Positions 61,632-64,000 of a stretch of 64,000 nt of DNA are shown here, piece by piece; position 1 is the first letter of the stretch, and every line of letters begins with the position of its first letter. Both the position numbers and the translations under genes were made by a program. Origin of the DNA: ZC4RG30 sp046047615 (lineage in GTDB: Bacteria > Pseudomonadota > Gammaproteobacteria > Steroidobacterales > Steroidobacteraceae); NCBI GenBank assembly GCA_046047615.1, contig JBJOHO010000040.1, positions 51,518 to 115,517 on the forward strand. The letters run 5' to 3'. The notes under the pieces are model-generated. The model saw nothing but the letters and a program-made list of their open reading frames with translations. It did not search any database and had not been told where the DNA came from.

Positions 61632-62669
61632 ATGACGCCTATCGATCGCCGCCAATTCCTGGGCGCCGCCGCACTTGCGGCCGGCGCCAGCCACTTTCTG
61701 TCCGGCCCTGCCGTTGCGGCCACCGCCACCGCTGCGCGCCCCGCACCGCTGGCGGACGTCGCCGGCAAGGTGGCCTTCATCACCGGCGCCAGCAGCGGCA
61801 TCGGCTTGGGCCAGGCGCGCGTGCTGCATGCCGCCGGCATGAAGGTGGCGCTGGGCTACATCCGTGACGACCAGCGCGCCGAGGCCGACGCCCTGTTCAC
61901 CGAAGGCCGTGAGCGCGTGCTGTTCGTGCGCGCCGACGTCACCGACCGCGCGCAGATGAAGACCGCGCTGGACGAGGTCGAAGCGCGCTTCGGCCTGCTG
62001 CACCTGGTGTCTGCGAACGCTGGCGTCGGCATGGGCGCCTCGGTGGCCAATGCCTCGCACACCGACTTCGACTGGTGCTTCGCCGTCAACGTCACCGGCG
62101 TGTTCAACACGATCCACGAGTGCCTGCCGCGCCTGCGCCGCCACGGTGAAGGCGGCCATATCGTCGCCACCTCGTCGATGAACGGCATCCTGCCCGTCGC
62201 CAACGGCGGCACCGGTGTCTACACCGCCAGCAAATTCGCCGTCACCGGCATGATGGAAGCGCTGCGCGCCGAGCTCGATGCCCTCGGCGACAACATCGGC
62301 GCGTCCGTGTTCTGCCCCGGCTTCGTGTCGACCCGCATCGGCGAAGTGGACCGCAACCGCAGCGGCAGCTTCGCCGGCACCCGCACCGAAGGCGGCCGCG
62401 CCCCCGCCGTGCGCGGCGCCCCGCCCCGCGTTCCCGGCCAGCCCTTCCCCGGCATGGACCCTATCGAGGCGGCCGAATATGTGCTCGCCGCCATCCGCCG
62501 CAACCAGCTGTTCATCCTCTCGCACCCCGAATTCCGCGCCGGCATCCGCGAGCGCAACGACTGCGTGCTGGCCTCGGTGTCGAAGGCGACGCCACCGGCG
62601 GACCGCGTGGCGTTCTCGGTGGGGAATACGAGGAATCCGCTTTATGTGGAGGAGATGTCCCAGCTTTGA
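61632..62669 (+). CDS. short-chain dehydrogenase/reductase with twin-arginine leader (copy 2)
   Basis: The 345-residue protein has a twin-arginine leader MTPIDRRQFLGAAALAAG and an Ala-rich stretch to about residue 36. The SDR core follows: TGASSGIG (51-58), SANAG (127-131), Ser in ATSSMNG near 181-182, Y197-x3-K201. It is strongly similar to copy 1 at 25973-27085, including the KVAFITG, GLGQA, GYIRDDQ and LSHPEF stretches and a long insertion near 235-275 of unlike sequence. It starts 27 nt after the allophanate hydrolase gene with GGGGGAACACC upstream, much like copy 1. Export folded with bound cofactor is inferred. The substrate is unknown. Confidence 0.87.
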   Translation: MTPIDRRQFLGAAALAAGASHFLSGPAVAATATAARPAPLADVAGKVAFITGASSGIGLGQARVLHAAGMKVALGYIRDDQRAEADALFTEGRERVLFVRADVTDRAQMKTALDEVEARFGLLHLVSANAGVGMGASVANASHTDFDWCFAVNVTGVFNTIHECLPRLRRHGEGGHIVATSSMNGILPVANGGTGVYTASKFAVTGMMEALRAELDALGDNIGASVFCPGFVSTRIGEVDRNRSGSFAGTRTEGGRAPAVRGAPPRVPGQPFPGMDPIEAAEYVLAAIRRNQLFILSHPEFRAGIRERNDCVLASVSKATPPADRVAFSVGNTRNPLYVEEMSQL

Positions 62670-62835
62670 TGGTTATATTTTTGCAGATGAGAACTCGCTG
62701 AAGCCGCGCGGAAAAATGGTTCACCAGCGGCCCATGAGCACATGCGGCCTATCGCTGAAGGCAGAAGCCAATCAGGTGGTCGTCCGCCTTGGACGCGTGC
62801 AATTGTGAACAATGGCGATATGCGCCGCCCTATAT

Positions 62836-63777
62836 CTAACGGGTGGCCGAGTTCCCCGCTGCGGCGCGAACCTCAGCAGGGGTCACAGCCCATTTCACTG
62901 TGGCCCGAATCATCAACTGCACAAGCCAAATGAAGCCAATCGGCATCAATATAGTCTGGAATATGAACGACGCCATTATGCGAATCATGGTTTCCATCAT
63001 TTCCTCGGCCATCCTATTGAGGCGCTGGACATTCCCCTTGACGTCAAATACACGACCCATTGTGTCGACGGCAGCACCAATCTTTTCTTTTGATTTTTCC
63101 CAGTAGCAATCGAGCTCGAGCAAATTGCATTCTCGTGTTTCCGCAGCACGAACATCTTCATTCGGCAACAAAGAACCAGCTTCGCCGCTGAGCGCTCCTT
63201 CCGCATTCTTGAGTGAGCCGATGGCAGCCTCATCGCTCGCACGAAGGAAAGAGCCGTAAAATGCATCTCCAGCAACGGTAGCAACCGGCACGGAAAACCG
63301 GACAACAAGAACGAGCATCAACATGCCAGTCAAGAGCCTTGACGAACGCGCGCCAAACCACAAGGCGAGCGCCCACGCCAAGGAAACAACTGTCAACAGC
63401 ATCTTGGTGATCATCGATGAACCAACCAACAGCAGCAGCTTTTGCACCCCGAAGGACAGGGCAGCGACGAGCATGACGTCGCCAAATGTTTCCACCATGT
63501 CGTTAACGGGATCCAGAATTTCCCCAACGCTTATGTTTGCGCCAAGACCCACGCCTATTGTTATTTCCGTGCCTTGTGCCATTGAGATGACAGCGTTCAG
63601 GCTGCGCGCGACCGCGAAGGCAATCGCGGCTCGTTTTATGCCGGCATCAACTGTCTCGTGCGCGAAAGAGTCAAATCTCGGTATCCATGCGAGGATTGCA
63701 AGCGCGACCACGATTACTGCAATAACAGCCTTCCTGCCAGTACCACTCTGCGATACGTAACTTGGTTCTTCGTTCAC
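62836..63777 (-). CDS. multi-pass membrane protein of unknown function, low GC
   Basis: The 313-residue protein has hydrophobic segments at about 16-33, 95-120, 120-140, 145-170 and 270-300, and a soluble central region (about 180-255) with Cys residues (ECNLLELDCYW). An Ala-rich N-terminal region contains ARSLNAVISMAQGTEI and GEILDPVNDMVETF, which I have the impression recur in uncharacterised gammaproteobacterial membrane proteins; no function is known to me. The base composition is far lower in GC than its neighbours, with many codons ending in A or T, suggesting recent acquisition. It runs in the same direction as the partial gene that ends 35 nt upstream. Confidence 0.75.
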   Translation of the reverse strand: MNEEPSYVSQSGTGRKAVIAVIVVALAILAWIPRFDSFAHETVDAGIKRAAIAFAVARSLNAVISMAQGTEITIGVGLGANISVGEILDPVNDMVETFGDVMLVAALSFGVQKLLLLVGSSMITKMLLTVVSLAWALALWFGARSSRLLTGMLMLVLVVRFSVPVATVAGDAFYGSFLRASDEAAIGSLKNAEGALSGEAGSLLPNEDVRAAETRECNLLELDCYWEKSKEKIGAAVDTMGRVFDVKGNVQRLNRMAEEMMETMIRIMASFIFQTILMPIGFIWLVQLMIRATVKWAVTPAEVRAAAGNSATR

Positions 63778-63812
63778 GAATTATTTCCTGCTCCAATGTG
63801 CAACATCGTCGC

Positions 63813-64000
63813 CTAATCGCGGGGGCCCACCACCACCGCCGGCCCCATGCTCACGACGATGCGCAGCGTCACGCCGGTCACCAGGCCGCGCAGGCGTATG
63901 CGCGATCCGGTCTGCAGCGCCTCGATCAGCGCGCGGTCGGCGTCATCGCGGGGGATCACCAGCGCGGCGACGCGCAGCAGGGCGCTGGCCTCCGCGTGGC
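63813..64000 (-). CDS. 3' end of an unidentified gene (partial)
   Basis: On the minus strand the frame is open from the right edge to a TAG at 63813-63815, giving 62 residues ending SMGPAVVVGPRD. The sequence is high in GC with coding-like codon use and includes a stretch of alternating hydrophobic residues (IRLRGLVTGVTLRIVV) that could be beta strands. I cannot assign a family from this piece. It precedes the low-GC membrane protein gene in the same orientation. Confidence 0.5.
   Translation of the reverse strand, partial: HAEASALLRVAALVIPRDDADRALIEALQTGSRIRLRGLVTGVTLRIVVSMGPAVVVGPRD

Noticed and set aside
59376..62525. 1049-codon open frame antisense to the carboxylase, allophanate hydrolase and SDR genes
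   Set aside because: Shadow frame; the plus strand has intact biotin, amidase and SDR motifs throughout.
62670..62835. Remnant gene or attachment site between the second Tat-SDR and the low-GC gene
   Set aside because: Only short, overlapping frames and weak repeats (ATTGTGAACAAT near 62804) are present; no duplicated flank or recognisable fragment was found.

Overview
The window is a high-GC, densely packed chromosomal segment of a proteobacterium. Several features suggest a gammaproteobacterium, perhaps near Xanthomonadales, Nevskiales or Steroidobacterales: the EpmA/EF-P/EpmB set, a FimX-like degenerate GGDEF-EAL protein, the order glyA-nrdR-ribD-ribE-ribB-ribH-nusB-thiL, a single large PurL, and parE-parC side by side. 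This placement is inference from gene content. I see no rRNA, tRNA, CRISPR array, insertion sequence or prophage.

Layout. 1-3 kb: the 3' end of psd, then the complete EF-P beta-lysylation set (epmA, efp, epmB). 3-5 kb: a FimX-like c-di-GMP receptor. 5-10.5 kb: a minus-strand unit of an XRE regulator, a small membrane protein, an ABC ATPase and an unusual ABC permease fused to an M1 aminopeptidase. 10.5-17 kb: a cytochrome c/PQQ dehydrogenase, a PrsW-family protease, a large surface-type metallopeptidase and a small lipoprotein. 17-25.4 kb: housekeeping genes (parC, parE, xseB, ispA, dxs, folE2). 25.4-27 kb: a deoxyinosine glycosylase-like protein and a short-chain dehydrogenase with a twin-arginine leader. 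27-31.9 kb: vitamin B12 uptake (btuB-btuF-btuC-btuD) behind a cobalamin riboswitch. 32-40 kb: glyA, nrdR, the riboflavin genes, nusB and thiL, ending in a Ser/Thr kinase with a cyclic-nucleotide-binding-like domain. 40-50.7 kb: a histone-deacetylase-like hydrolase, ettA, a DUF1330 protein, an MFS carrier, a K+ channel, a Baeyer-Villiger-type monooxygenase, purL and a DUF1820 protein. 50.7-51.9 kb: an orphan TagH-like FHA protein.

51.9-62.7 kb is the most interesting accessory region. It encodes a nitrogen-assimilation system: an ABC importer diverging from two DUF1989 (urea amidolyase-associated) proteins, a biotin-dependent urea/guanidine carboxylase and allophanate hydrolase, followed by a second Tat-leader short-chain dehydrogenase. 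From family knowledge, this set can take guanidine through carboxyguanidine and allophanate to ammonia and CO2. No guanidine riboswitch is apparent. Instead, both sides of the divergent intergenic region carry near-consensus sigma-54 promoters with matching spacing to their start codons, which suggests nitrogen-responsive control.

62.8-63.8 kb holds one clearly lower-GC gene for an unknown multi-pass membrane protein, flanked by normal high-GC sequence. The window ends in the 3' part of an unidentified minus-strand gene. The only gap between genes longer than 300 bases (31615-31944) holds the cobalamin riboswitch and a terminator-like palindrome.
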